Below the pieces are notes generated by a model. The model worked only from the letters and a program-made list of their open reading frames with translations. It was not told the origin of the DNA and ran no database searches. A program made the position numbers and the translations under genes. Shown here piece by piece: positions 44,801-52,824 of a stretch of 52,824 nucleotides of DNA (position 1 is the first letter of the stretch; the number at the start of each line of letters is the position of its first letter). Where the stretch lies: the NCBI GenBank assembly GCA_018333895.1, contig JAGXSJ010000090.1, forward strand, positions 1-52,824, given 5' to 3'. This DNA is from Truepera sp. GTDB lineage: Bacteria > Deinococcota > Deinococci > Deinococcales > Trueperaceae.

Positions 44801-47585
44801 CCGTGAAGGTTTTTAGCCTTCCTACGAGGGATTGAAACAGCAGATACGAAAGAGTTCTTAGAGCTTTGCCGTTCGTTTTTAGCCTTCCTACGAGGGATTG
44901 AAACGAGTGTAGTCACTGCCTGGGCTACGGCTACCACTGGTTTTTAGCCTTCCTACGAGGGATTGAAACTGGGGGAGGGTCGTTTGCAGATTGGAACGCC
45001 AGTTTTGTTTTTAGCCTTCCTACGAGGGATTGAAACTAACGACGGCTCGCCCGGAGGGCGGGGCCGTCCGCAGTTTTTAGCCTTCCTACGAGGGATTGAA
45101 ACCAGAACGCCCTGGCGCTGCAACCCGACATCAACGAGGTTTTTAGCCTTCCTACGAGGGATTGAAACGGGCGTGGTGGTCTTTACCAGAGACGACATGC
45201 GCTGTTTTTAGCCTTCCTACGAGGGATTGAAACGCGATCATCACCAGCCATGCCCACGAGCAGGACTGCAGTTTTTAGCCTTCCTACGAGGGATTGAAAC
45301 CGCGCAATCCAGAGCGCCTCGCTAATCATGTCTAGTTTTTAGCCTTCCTACGAGGGATTGAAACACGCCGAGAGGGAGGTGGCAATGCAACCCGCGCCGA
45401 GTTTTTAGCCTTCCTACGAGGGATTGAAACTTGGTCTGGCGGGGTCAACCATCGAGGAGTAGGAGGGTTTTTAGCCTTCCTACGAGGGATTGAAACTTGG
45501 CCCCGCGCCAAGAACCAGGCCCGGATCATGGTTTTTAGCCTTCCTACGAGGGATTGAAACGGAGACTGGGGTAACTACGAGTACGTCCACGTTAAGGTTT
45601 TTAGCCTTCCTACGAGGGATTGAAACGCGACCGCGGCACGCGGCGGTAAAGCATCCGAGTCCGTTTTTAGCCTTCCTACGAGGGATTGAAACGCAACATG
45701 CCTTAATCTACCGCGTGCGCGGCGCTTCGTTTTTAGCCTTCCTACGAGGGATTGAAACTCGTAGACGAGGCTGGTGATGTCGGCTACGACGACCTGTTTT
45801 TAGCCTTCCTACGAGGGATTGAAACCTATGTGTTCGGCCTCGGCGAGTGGCGCCTCCGCGTGGTTTTTAGCCTTCCTACGAGGGATTGAAACGCAATTAC
45901 CTCCCGATCTCGTGACGGCCATTGCGTGGTTTTTAGCCTTCCTACGAGGGATTGAAACTGCAGCCTCTTCAGGCCATCCAGCAGGCATTCACTGTTTTTA
46001 GCCTTCCTACGAGGGATTGAAACCCACCCTGTTAGACCGTGCGAAAGATATCCGCGAGGGTTTTTAGCCTTCCTACGAGGGATTGAAACCAACCACGCCT
46101 CGCTCCAATAGAGCGGGAGGCCCTCGTTTTTAGCCTTCCTACGAGGGATTGAAACAGAGCGACCTGGACGACTATGGCCTCGACCCCTACGGTTTTTAGC
46201 CTTCCTACGAGGGATTGAAACGCAACATGCCTTAATCTACCGCGTGCGCGGCGCTTCTAGTTTTTAGCCTTCCTACGAGGGATTGAAACTCATGTAGACC
46301 CTGTTTACTGGGAGCGCTTGTGCGCAGTTTTTAGCCTTCCTACGAGGGATTGAAACAACTCATCATTGTCCCCTCATGCCCCCTCGTGATCGTTTTTAGC
46401 CTTCCTACGAGGGATTGAAACCGGTTTCTCATCCAGTTCTGGACCACGTGGTCGGAAGTTTTTAGCCTTCCTACGAGGGATTGAAACTTGTCCTCGGCGT
46501 TAACTTACCGCGCAGCCACAGGTTTTTAGCCTTCCTACGAGGGATTGAAACACGGCTGACTCGACCAGCGGGGTGCTGTCATGGATGCGTTTTTAGCCTT
46601 CCTACGAGGGATTGAAACACGGCCATGTCAAACGCCGCTAGATCCAAGCCAGGGGTTTTTAGCCTTCCTACGAGGGATTGAAACGGCGCTTCATTCTGGG
46701 CCAATGGGTGCAGGCCGAGGGTTTTTAGCCTTCCTACGAGGGATTGAAACAACTCATCATTGTCCCCTCATGCCCCCTCGTGATCGTTTTTAGCCTTCCT
46801 ACGAGGGATTGAAACGTAATCCTCACCGCGGTGTAGACCTAGCGCCCTGGCCTGGTTTTTAGCCTTCCTACGAGGGATTGAAACGTGCTGAAACTGGTGC
46901 GCACCATCGAGAAACTGATGGGTTTTTAGCCTTCCTACGAGGGATTGAAACGATAGCGCGCTGGAGGGTCTTCGTGCGGTTCATACTGTTTTTAGCCTTC
47001 CTACGAGGGATTGAAACTAGCCGTGACCGACGCTGCTCCCATCGGCGTGTTCGAGTTTTTAGCCTTCCTACGAGGGATTGAAACAGCAGGACATCGCAGA
47101 GGAGGAGCGCCGAAATATCGAGTTTTTAGCCTTCCTACGAGGGATTGAAACACGCTCGCGCTCAAGGCCCTGGGACTGGCGAAGTTGGGTTTTTAGCCTT
47201 CCTACGAGGGATTGAAACGCCATCACTGGCCAAGGTGCGTCGAACTGGTCGTACCGTTTTTAGCCTTCCTACGAGGGATTGAAACTTTTCTGGGAGGGCC
47301 GAGGCGCAAAAAAATAAGCGGTTTTTAGCCTTCCTACGAGGGATTGAAACGCACGAACGCTCGCCGTCTAGCTGACGGATTGGCCCCGTTTTTAGCCTTC
47401 CTACGAGGGATTGAAACTGTTCCGGCTCGACCGTGCGCGGCTTCAGCTCATAGCGTTTTTAGCCTTCCTACGAGGGATTGAAACGTGCCGGGGCAGCACG
47501 GCGTGCCGAATCCGCTCACGGTTTTTAGCCTTCCTACGAGGGATTGAAACTCCTCGAGTGCCAAATGCTCCACGTAGATGTCGGG

Positions 47586-47615
47586 GTTTTTAGCCTTCCT
47601 ACGAGGGATTGAGAC
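47586..47615 (+). repeat. Variant CRISPR repeat (GATTGAGAC)
   Basis: This repeat ends GATTGAGAC in place of GATTGAAAC, one A-to-G change within the 8-nt handle. It lies six repeats from the distal end. It is the only internal variant I noticed among about 203 copies, and repeats on both sides are consensus. Confidence 0.9.
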
Positions 47616-47949
47616 TCAAGATGCTCTCGTGCTCGGCGGATGATCTGCTCACGTTTTTAGCCTTCCTACGAGGGATTGAAACCCGATGGACCGGATATAG
47701 TCGCCGATCCGCTCGAAGAGTTTTTAGCCTTCCTACGAGGGATTGAAACAACGTGCGCCCACGGATAGTGTGCTTGGACGCGCCGCGTTTTTAGCCTTCC
47801 TACGAGGGATTGAAACTTCACCGCCCCCGGATGGCTGACGATGAAGTCTCGAGTTTTTAGCCTTCCTACGAGGGATTGAAACCAACAGCTGGCCACTCTA
47901 CCGCAGGAGCTCGAATACCGTTTTTAGCCTTCCTACGAGGGATTGAAAC

Positions 47950-48348
47950 TCTCTACCTCGGCGGACTTTGGAAGCGCCTTCTAGGCTTGTACTGACGGCC
48001 ATCCAGGCAACGGGGGAGTCGGTAGCGGTGCGCGGCCTCCCCCAAAGAAAAACCTGTGTGCTATACTTGGCCACAACCCTTTGGGGCGGGCCTGGACTCC
48101 CAAGACCCCATTGCTGGACGGTGCAGTGACCAGGCGCTGCCACCTAGTATTTTGGCCACCTTAGAAACCCCCTGCGCTGCGCCTCGTGGTAAGTTCGGTC
48201 GCGTGTCTCAAAAAATGTATGCCCGTCCACCACAAACCCGCTTTGGTACTCCGCCACGAACAGGACGTTGCGGTCGCGGGTGTCTTCGTAGCGCTTGATA
48301 TAGCACTGTCTGAAGACCAGGGTGCGGCCGGTGTTCGCATCCTTAAGG
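47950..48348. other. 399-bp insertion between the last array repeat and an isolated repeat
   Basis: This stretch contains no consensus repeat. The left part includes an imperfect dyad, GGGGGAG...CTCCCCC (about 48012-48044), and a second copy of the TGCTATACT extended -10 (48059-48067) pointing right. The right part is a truncated minus-strand coding remnant (listed separately). It is about eleven spacer lengths, so it is not one normal spacer. Confidence 0.7.
48144..48348 (-). pseudogene. Truncated minus-strand coding remnant abutting the isolated repeat
   Basis: Read on the minus strand, the sequence gives KDANTGRTLVFRQCYIKRYEDTRDRNVLFVAEYQSGFVVDGHTFFETRDRTYHEAQRRGFLRWPKY and stops at 48144-48146. 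The composition and pattern (alternating strands and charged turns) look like real protein rather than noise. There is no start codon; the frame runs out of coding character exactly at the isolated repeat. I do not recognise the family. The ORF track lists only shadows here. Confidence 0.45.
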
Positions 48349-48378
48349 GTTTTTAGCCTTCCTACGAGGGATTGAATT
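48349..48378 (+). repeat. Isolated terminal CRISPR repeat with degenerate 3' end
   Basis: GTTTTTAGCC...GGGATTGAATT matches the consensus for 28 nt and then has TT in place of AC, changing the end of the handle. It lies 399 bp beyond the last array repeat and in the same orientation. Degenerate trailer-end repeats are common, so this probably was the original last repeat before the intervening DNA arrived or the array rearranged. Confidence 0.85.
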
Positions 48379-48472
48379 GGAGCACTGCCAGGGCGGTCGT
48401 CATGCGGTAGCCACCACCGTGTTAGCCTGACTATGCGCCTGCTTTCAGGCTCGGATACGGAGTAAGCGGACC

Positions 48473-49429
48473 ATGAACACCATCCTCGTCACCGGCGCAC
48501 TCGGGCAGATCGGCGCCGAGCTCGTCCCCGCCCTGCGCACCCGCTATGGCGACGACCGAGTCGTCGCCTCGGATATCCGCATCGCGCCCCGCGAGCGCCT
48601 AGGGCGCAACGGCCCCTTCGAAATCGTCGACTGCACCGACTCCCACCAGCTACAGGCGGTGGTGCGCAAATATCGGATCGACACCATCTACCACCTGGCG
48701 GCGCTGCTCTCGGCGGTCTCGGAGCAGAAGCCCCAGGTCGCCTGGGAGGTCAACGTGGGCGGCCTTTACAAGGTGCTCGAAGTTGCTCGCCAAGAGCGCT
48801 GCGCGGTGTTCGTGCCCAGCTCCATCGGCGCCTTTGGGCCGAGCACCCCACGCGAGAAGACCCCACAAGACACCATTCAGCGCCCGACCACCATGTACGG
48901 CGTTACCAAGGTGACGGCGGAGCTGCTTTGCGACTACTACTACCACCGCTTCGGGGTAGACGCGCGGGGCTTGCGCTTCCCCGGACTGATCTCTTATGTG
49001 GCGCCGCCGGGCGGCGGCACCACCGACTATGCAGTGGAAATCTTCTACGCCGCCATCCGCTATGGGCGCTACACCTGCTTCTTAAAGGGCGATACCCAGC
49101 TCGACATGATGTACATGCCCGATGCCATTAACGCCGCCATGCAGCTGATGGAGGCCGACCCCAAAAAGCTCTTGCACCGCAACGCCTTTAACGTCACCGC
49201 CATGCAGTTCACACCCGAAGTGCTGGCCCAAGAGCTCCGCCACCACCTCCCGCATTTCACCCTAGACTACGAGATCGACCCCGTCCGGCAAGCTATCGCC
49301 GACTCTTGGCCACGCTCGCTAGACGACAGCGCCGCCCGCTCCGAGTGGGGATGGCAGCCCCGCTACGACCTGCCGGCCATGGTGCGGGATATGCTCAGCA
49401 AGCTGCGCACCAAGGCCGAGACACACTAG
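48473..49429 (+). CDS. tdh: L-threonine 3-dehydrogenase, SDR/epimerase type
   Basis: The 318-aa protein oxidises L-threonine to 2-amino-3-ketobutyrate with NAD. It begins ILVTGALGQIGAELVPALR (GxxGxxG Rossmann motif), has YHLAALLSAVSEQKP, the catalytic triad region VPSSIGAFGP and MYGVTKVTAELL (YxxxK), and LRFPGLISYVAPPGGGTTDYAVEIF, the hallmark of the short-chain TDH family rather than sugar epimerases. The kbl neighbour 8 bp downstream confirms the pathway. GGAG precedes the start. Confidence 0.92.
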   Translation: MNTILVTGALGQIGAELVPALRTRYGDDRVVASDIRIAPRERLGRNGPFEIVDCTDSHQLQAVVRKYRIDTIYHLAALLSAVSEQKPQVAWEVNVGGLYKVLEVARQERCAVFVPSSIGAFGPSTPREKTPQDTIQRPTTMYGVTKVTAELLCDYYYHRFGVDARGLRFPGLISYVAPPGGGTTDYAVEIFYAAIRYGRYTCFLKGDTQLDMMYMPDAINAAMQLMEADPKKLLHRNAFNVTAMQFTPEVLAQELRHHLPHFTLDYEIDPVRQAIADSWPRSLDDSAARSEWGWQPRYDLPAMVRDMLSKLRTKAETH

Positions 49430-49437
49430 GAGGCCCC

Positions 49438-50664
49438 ATGCCCTTCGACCGTGTTACCCGCGCGCTCCAGGCCCACCTCGACGACCTCATCGTCAAGGGG
49501 ACTGCTAAGGGATCCGAGTCGGTCATTACGGCGGTGCTGCCCGCTCAGGGCGAGCGCGGACCACGCTACCTGGTCGCGGGGGAGGGCGAGCGGCCCTTTA
49601 TCAAGCTGAACGCCAACAGCTACCTGGGCCTGGCGCTGCATCCGGCGCTCATTGAGGCCGAGGAGGAGGCAGTGCGGCGCTACGGCGTCGGCCCCGGCGC
49701 GGTGCGCTTCATCAGCGGCACCCACGCCCCCCATGTGGCGCTCGAAGAGAGGCTGGCGGCCTTTCACCAGCGCGAGGCGGGGATCATCTTCAGCTCCGCC
49801 TACGCCGCGGTAGTGAGCGTGCTGGTCCCGCTTATTAGCGCCGACACGGCAGTTATCAGCGACGAGCTGAACCACAACTGCATCATCAACGCTATCCGCT
49901 TAGCGCGCCCCAAGGCCAAGTTCGTCTATCGGCACCTCGATCTAGCTGATTTGGAGACCAAGCTCGCCGAAGCCGCAACCACCGGCAGCAAGCGGGTTAT
50001 TATCGTTACCGACGGTATCTTTTCGATGCGCGGGGTACACGCGCCGCTAGCGGAGATCGTCGCGCTGGCACACCGCTTCGACGCGCAATTCCCGGAGAAC
50101 GCCATCGTCATAGTCGACGACTCGCACGGGGTAGGCGCCTTCGGCGCGACCGGGCGCGGCACCGAGGAGTACACCGGCGCCGAGGGCGTCGATATCCTAG
50201 TGGCCACGCTCGGCAAGGCCTTCGGCGTCAACGGTGGCTACGCCGTCGGCAGCCGGACACTGGTGCAGTTTTTGCGCGAGACCGCGATGATGTATATCTA
50301 CTCCAACCCTATCACCCCCGGCGAGGCGGCGGCGGCACTAGCAGCGCTTAGGCTGCTCGACAGCCCGGCAGGACTTGAGCGCCTAGCTCACCTGCGCACC
50401 ATGACCGGGCGCTTTAAGGACGGTCTTACGCAGCTCGGCTTCGAGACCCTGCCTGGCGAGCATCCGGTGGTGCCGCTGATGGTGCGCGACACTGCCCGCA
50501 CCGCCGCACTGGTGACATACCTGCGGCGGCACGGCGTGTTGGCCACCGGGCTGAACTTCCCGGTGGTGCCGCGCGGCGACGAGTCGATCCGTTTTCAGGT
50601 CAACGCCGACCATACCCCACACGATATCGGCGAGGTACTCGCCGTCCTGGCCGACTTCCGCTAG
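49438..50664 (+). CDS. kbl: 2-amino-3-ketobutyrate coenzyme A ligase (glycine C-acetyltransferase)
   Basis: Kbl converts 2-amino-3-ketobutyrate and CoA to glycine and acetyl-CoA with PLP. I chose the ATG at 49438 (MPFDRVTRALQAHL), preceded by TAGGAGGCCCC overlapping the tdh stop; the track start at 49306 lies inside tdh. The 408-aa protein shows LNANSYLGLALHPALIEA, FISGTHAPHVALEERLA, DDSHGVGAFGATGRGTEEY and the PLP lysine in VATLGKAFGVNGGY. It forms an operon with tdh and probably ansA. Confidence 0.94.
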   Translation: MPFDRVTRALQAHLDDLIVKGTAKGSESVITAVLPAQGERGPRYLVAGEGERPFIKLNANSYLGLALHPALIEAEEEAVRRYGVGPGAVRFISGTHAPHVALEERLAAFHQREAGIIFSSAYAAVVSVLVPLISADTAVISDELNHNCIINAIRLARPKAKFVYRHLDLADLETKLAEAATTGSKRVIIVTDGIFSMRGVHAPLAEIVALAHRFDAQFPENAIVIVDDSHGVGAFGATGRGTEEYTGAEGVDILVATLGKAFGVNGGYAVGSRTLVQFLRETAMMYIYSNPITPGEAAAALAALRLLDSPAGLERLAHLRTMTGRFKDGLTQLGFETLPGEHPVVPLMVRDTARTAALVTYLRRHGVLATGLNFPVVPRGDESIRFQVNADHTPHDIGEVLAVLADFR

Positions 50665-50671
50665 GTTCACC

Positions 50672-51685
50672 ATGGCGCGCTCTGTCTATCTCGCCCATAC
50701 CGGCGGAACCATCGGTATGAAGCGCACCGCCAAGGGCTATGCACCCAAACCCGGCTACTTGGCCGAGCACCTAGCTGCCATGCCGGAGCTGCAAGCACCA
50801 GACATGCCGCGCCTGGCAGTGCGCGAGTATACGCCGCTGCTAGATTCTGCCGATATGACCCCGCACGACTGGGAGCGGATCGGCCGCGATATCGTGGCGC
50901 ACCACGACCAGTACGACGGCTTTGTAGTGCTGCACGGCACCGACACTATGGCTTACAGCGCCAGTGCGCTGTCGTTCATGCTGGAACAGCTTGCCAAACC
51001 GGTCATCCTGACCGGCTCGCAGATCCCCTTAGCCGAAGTGCGTAGCGACGCCCGCGAAAACCTGATCACCTCCCTGTTATTAGCCGCTCACTATCCAATA
51101 CCTGAGGTGTGCATCTATCTCAGTGGCCAGCTACTCCGTGGCAACCGAGCGCGCAAGGTCTCTGCCAGTGGTTTTGACGCCTTTGCCTCGCCCAACGCGC
51201 CGCCACTCGGCACGGTTGGGGTGGAGATCACAATCGCCTGGGAGCGGGTGCGGCCCAAACCCCGCGCCGAGGTGGCGCTACAGCCGCTACTTGAAGTGAG
51301 CGTGGGAGCCCTGCGACTCTTTCCCGGCATTACCGCCGGCATCGTCGAGAACCTCCTGCGTGAGCCGGTGCGAGGGATGGTGCTGGAAACCTATGGCGCC
51401 GGCAACGCCCCAGCCCGCGACACCGCGCTGATGGGAGTGCTGGAGGCTGCTTGCGCCCGCGGTGTGGTGATCGTCAACTGCACTCAGTGCTTGCGTGGCA
51501 GCGTGATGATGAGCTACGCTACCGGACAGGCGCTGCAGCAAGCCGGGGTAGTCAGCGGCCACGACATGACGCCCGAGGCAGCGCTGACTAAGCTGTTCTA
51601 CCTGCTTAGCAAGGGGTTGCCCTCCCAGGAGATTCGCCACTTGGTGCAACAAGACTTGCGCGGTGAGCTGACCTCGATAGTTTAA
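50672..51685 (+). CDS. ansA: Type I L-asparaginase
   Basis: The 337-aa protein hydrolyses asparagine to aspartate and ammonia. The two family motifs are AHTGGTIGM near residue 9 (nucleophile threonine) and VVLHGTDTMAYSASALSFML near residue 88 (second threonine and aspartate); ILTGSQIPLAEVRSDARENL follows, typical of cytoplasmic type I enzymes. No signal peptide is visible, which also argues for type I. It starts 7 bp after kbl, so co-transcription is likely. Confidence 0.93.
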   Translation: MARSVYLAHTGGTIGMKRTAKGYAPKPGYLAEHLAAMPELQAPDMPRLAVREYTPLLDSADMTPHDWERIGRDIVAHHDQYDGFVVLHGTDTMAYSASALSFMLEQLAKPVILTGSQIPLAEVRSDARENLITSLLLAAHYPIPEVCIYLSGQLLRGNRARKVSASGFDAFASPNAPPLGTVGVEITIAWERVRPKPRAEVALQPLLEVSVGALRLFPGITAGIVENLLREPVRGMVLETYGAGNAPARDTALMGVLEAACARGVVIVNCTQCLRGSVMMSYATGQALQQAGVVSGHDMTPEAALTKLFYLLSKGLPSQEIRHLVQQDLRGELTSIV

Positions 51686-51703
51686 GGTAGATTCAGAGCG
51701 CTT

Positions 51704-52666
51704 ATGGTTATCCTCGGCATCGACACCTCCTGCGACGATACCGGCATCGGCATTGTCCGCGGAGGTGAGGTCCTGGCCAATGTGGTCGCCTCGCAAACTG
51801 CGCTGCATGCGCCCTACGGCGGGGTGATGCCCGAAGCGGCCAGCCGCGAGCACTTAGCAGTCATCGACCAGGTGCTCCAGCAGGCGCTTGACCAGGCCGG
51901 GCTGAAGCTAACTGACATCGACGCGGTAGCAGTCACTTACGGCCCAGGGCTGGTCGGAGCGCTGCTGGTCGGGCTTAGTTACGCCAAGGGCCTAGCTTGG
52001 GCACGAGGGCTCCCCTTTATCGCTGTGCATCACCTCGAGGGGCACATCGCCAGCAGTCAGGTGGCTCCGCCGTTTCTATGCCTGATCGCTTCGGGCGGGC
52101 ATACCAGCCTGTTCGAGGTCTCCGCCTGGGGTGACTACCGCGAGCTAGGCCGCAGCCGCGACGATGCCGCGGGCGAAGCCTTTGACAAAGTGGCGCGGCT
52201 CCTGGGGCTCCCCTATCCCGGCGGACCGCACCTCAGCCGGCTCGCCGCTACCGGCAACCCTAACGCCTTCGCCTTCACGCTGCCGCTGCGCAACCAGACG
52301 GGCTTCGACTTCTCCTTCAGCGGCCTCAAGACTGCCGTTACCTTACTCTTGCAGCAGCACCCGGACGCCGACCGCGCCGACCTAGCCGCCAGCTTCGAGC
52401 ACGCCGTGGTCAAAAGCCTGGCCCAGGTAACGCTGCGCGCCGCCGCCGCCACCGGCTACGACACGCTGGTGGTAGCCGGCGGGGTAGCTGCCAATCGGCG
52501 GCTGCGCCAGCGCTTTGCCGAAAGCGGCCTAGTTGCGCACTTCCCCCCGCTAGCGCTAACTACCGACAACGGCGCCATGGTCGCGCTGGCGGCCCAGCAC
52601 CGCCTGATGGTAACTAGCGACTGGTCTCTTGACGCCGCCCCCTATCTGCCCTTAGCCCGCTCGTAA
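51704..52666 (+). CDS. tsaD: tRNA threonylcarbamoyladenosine transferase TsaD
   Basis: TsaD transfers threonylcarbamoyl to A37 of ANN-decoding tRNAs, working with TsaB and TsaE. The 320-aa protein begins ILGIDTSCDDTGIGIV, has GGVMPEAASREHL, the metal-binding histidines in VHHLEGHIAS (HxxxH), CLIASGGHTSL, and the nucleotide-binding GGVAANRRLRQR and TDNGAMVAL. It ends 25 bp inside the convergent glycosyltransferase gene. Confidence 0.96.
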   Translation: MVILGIDTSCDDTGIGIVRGGEVLANVVASQTALHAPYGGVMPEAASREHLAVIDQVLQQALDQAGLKLTDIDAVAVTYGPGLVGALLVGLSYAKGLAWARGLPFIAVHHLEGHIASSQVAPPFLCLIASGGHTSLFEVSAWGDYRELGRSRDDAAGEAFDKVARLLGLPYPGGPHLSRLAATGNPNAFAFTLPLRNQTGFDFSFSGLKTAVTLLLQQHPDADRADLAASFEHAVVKSLAQVTLRAAAATGYDTLVVAGGVAANRRLRQRFAESGLVAHFPPLALTTDNGAMVALAAQHRLMVTSDWSLDAAPYLPLARS

Positions 52667-52824
52667 GCCTCCAGATACTTGGGTACCACCGTGGTCTCGC
52701 TGAAGGTATTGACCGCCCGCGCCCGTGCCGCCGCCGCCATGCGGGCATATAGGGCCTGGTCACCGAGCAGGCGGAGCGCCCCTTGCGCCATCCCCGCCAC
52801 ATCGCCAACGTCAAAGAGCAGGCC
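52642..52824 (-). CDS. Glycosyltransferase family 4 C-terminus (partial; BshA-like possible)
   Basis: Only the last 60 residues are inside the window, translated by hand: GLLFDVGDVAGMAQGALRLLGDQALYARMAAAARARAVNTFSETTVVPKYLEAYERAKGR. This is the C-terminal UDP-sugar domain of a GT4 enzyme ('GLLFDVGDVxGMA'). The ending VVPKYLEAYE resembles BshA of bacillithiol synthesis, present in many Deinococcota, but other GT4 enzymes end similarly. It converges on and overlaps tsaD by 25 bp. The N-terminus lies beyond the right edge. Confidence 0.75.
   Translation of the reverse strand, partial: GLLFDVGDVAGMAQGALRLLGDQALYARMAAAARARAVNTFSETTVVPKYLEAYERAKGR

Larger units (their letters stand above)
34548..47949 (+). 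CRISPR. CRISPR array, about 203 repeats of 30 nt
   Basis: The repeat GTTTTTAGCCTTCCTACGAGGGATTGAAAC (quoted in two parts: GTTTTTAGCCTTCC, TACGAGGGATTGAAAC) recurs about every 66 bp; I counted 203 copies by hand, giving 202 spacers averaging 36 nt (range about 34-40). The 3' end ATTGAAAC is the standard 8-nt handle of Cas6-processed I-B and III crRNAs, and UUCCU-ACG-AGGGA forms the short stem before it. Orientation is set by the leader and cas1-cas2 at the left and by repeat decay at the right. Every repeat appears perfect except one near the far end. The array probably feeds both the I-B and III-D effectors. The many track ORFs reading FLAFLRGIET or FQSLVGRLKT are repeats in translation, not genes. 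Confidence 0.99.

Noticed and set aside
34442-47896. Many ORFs of 60-103 aa on both strands across the array, all with FLAFLRGIET, VFSLPTRD, FQSLVGRLKT or VSIPRRKAKN blocks
   Set aside because: These are the 30-nt CRISPR repeat translated in various frames; spacers supply the rest. They are not genes.
48012-48044. GGGGGAG...CTCCCCC as a terminator of the array transcript
   Set aside because: The loop is long and no T-tract follows on the plus strand (CAAAGAAAAACC), so a Rho-independent terminator is not supported.
48056-48298. 80-aa plus-strand ORF between the array and the isolated repeat
   Set aside because: The minus strand in this region has better coding character; this is its shadow.

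Overview
The window is high-GC bacterial chromosome. It looks like a member of the Deinococcota: RecJ is 702 aa with the long C-terminal extension known from Deinococcus RecJ, and codon use is strongly GC-rich. The genus cannot be fixed from sequence alone. The two flanks are ordinary housekeeping DNA and the middle is a large CRISPR and toxin-antitoxin island.

Left flank (1-10924): moeA (runs off the left edge), a HAD phosphatase, a minus-strand mnmA-lemA-htpX operon, a nucleotidyltransferase/small-protein pair, a LapA-like membrane protein, recJ, and a fused FAD/4Fe-4S dehydrogenase.

CRISPR-Cas island (about 10925-34547): a type I-B operon, cas6-cas8b-cas7-cas5-cas3-cas4, whose adaptation genes cas1-cas2 lie 14.7 kb further on. 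The gap holds a complete type III-D effector module: HD-less Cas10 with an intact GGDD motif, a Csm3-like protein, Csx10, a tandem Csm3-Csm3 protein, Csx19 and a TIGR03986-type RAMP. Two different CARF-domain effectors bracket this module, a Card1/Can2-like CARF-nuclease upstream and a probable CARF-RelE (Cami1-like) protein downstream. Toxin-antitoxin genes lie outside those: a damaged XRE antitoxin, RHH/MazF, MNT/HEPN and a PIN remnant on the left; VapBC and MNT/HEPN on the right. The III-D module has no cas6, cas1 or cas2 of its own in this window, so it probably uses the I-B Cas6 and the single array.

CRISPR array (34548-47949): by manual count about 203 copies of one nearly invariant 30-nt repeat, with about 202 spacers averaging 36 nt. 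It follows cas2 directly, with a 175-bp leader carrying an extended -10 promoter. Several spacers can be read: pairs acquired twice with a 3' length wobble, two homologous spacers encoding PGA(S/T)WC(S/T)(V/I)LHA, two pentapeptide-repeat spacers, and one spacer that forms an intrinsic terminator with the T-tract of the next repeat. A 399-bp stretch holding a truncated minus-strand gene separates the last good repeat from one isolated, 3'-degenerate repeat.

Right flank (48473-52824): tdh-kbl (threonine to glycine), type I asparaginase, tsaD, and the C-terminal end of a convergent glycosyltransferase (possibly bshA). No tRNA, rRNA or transposase gene was recognised.
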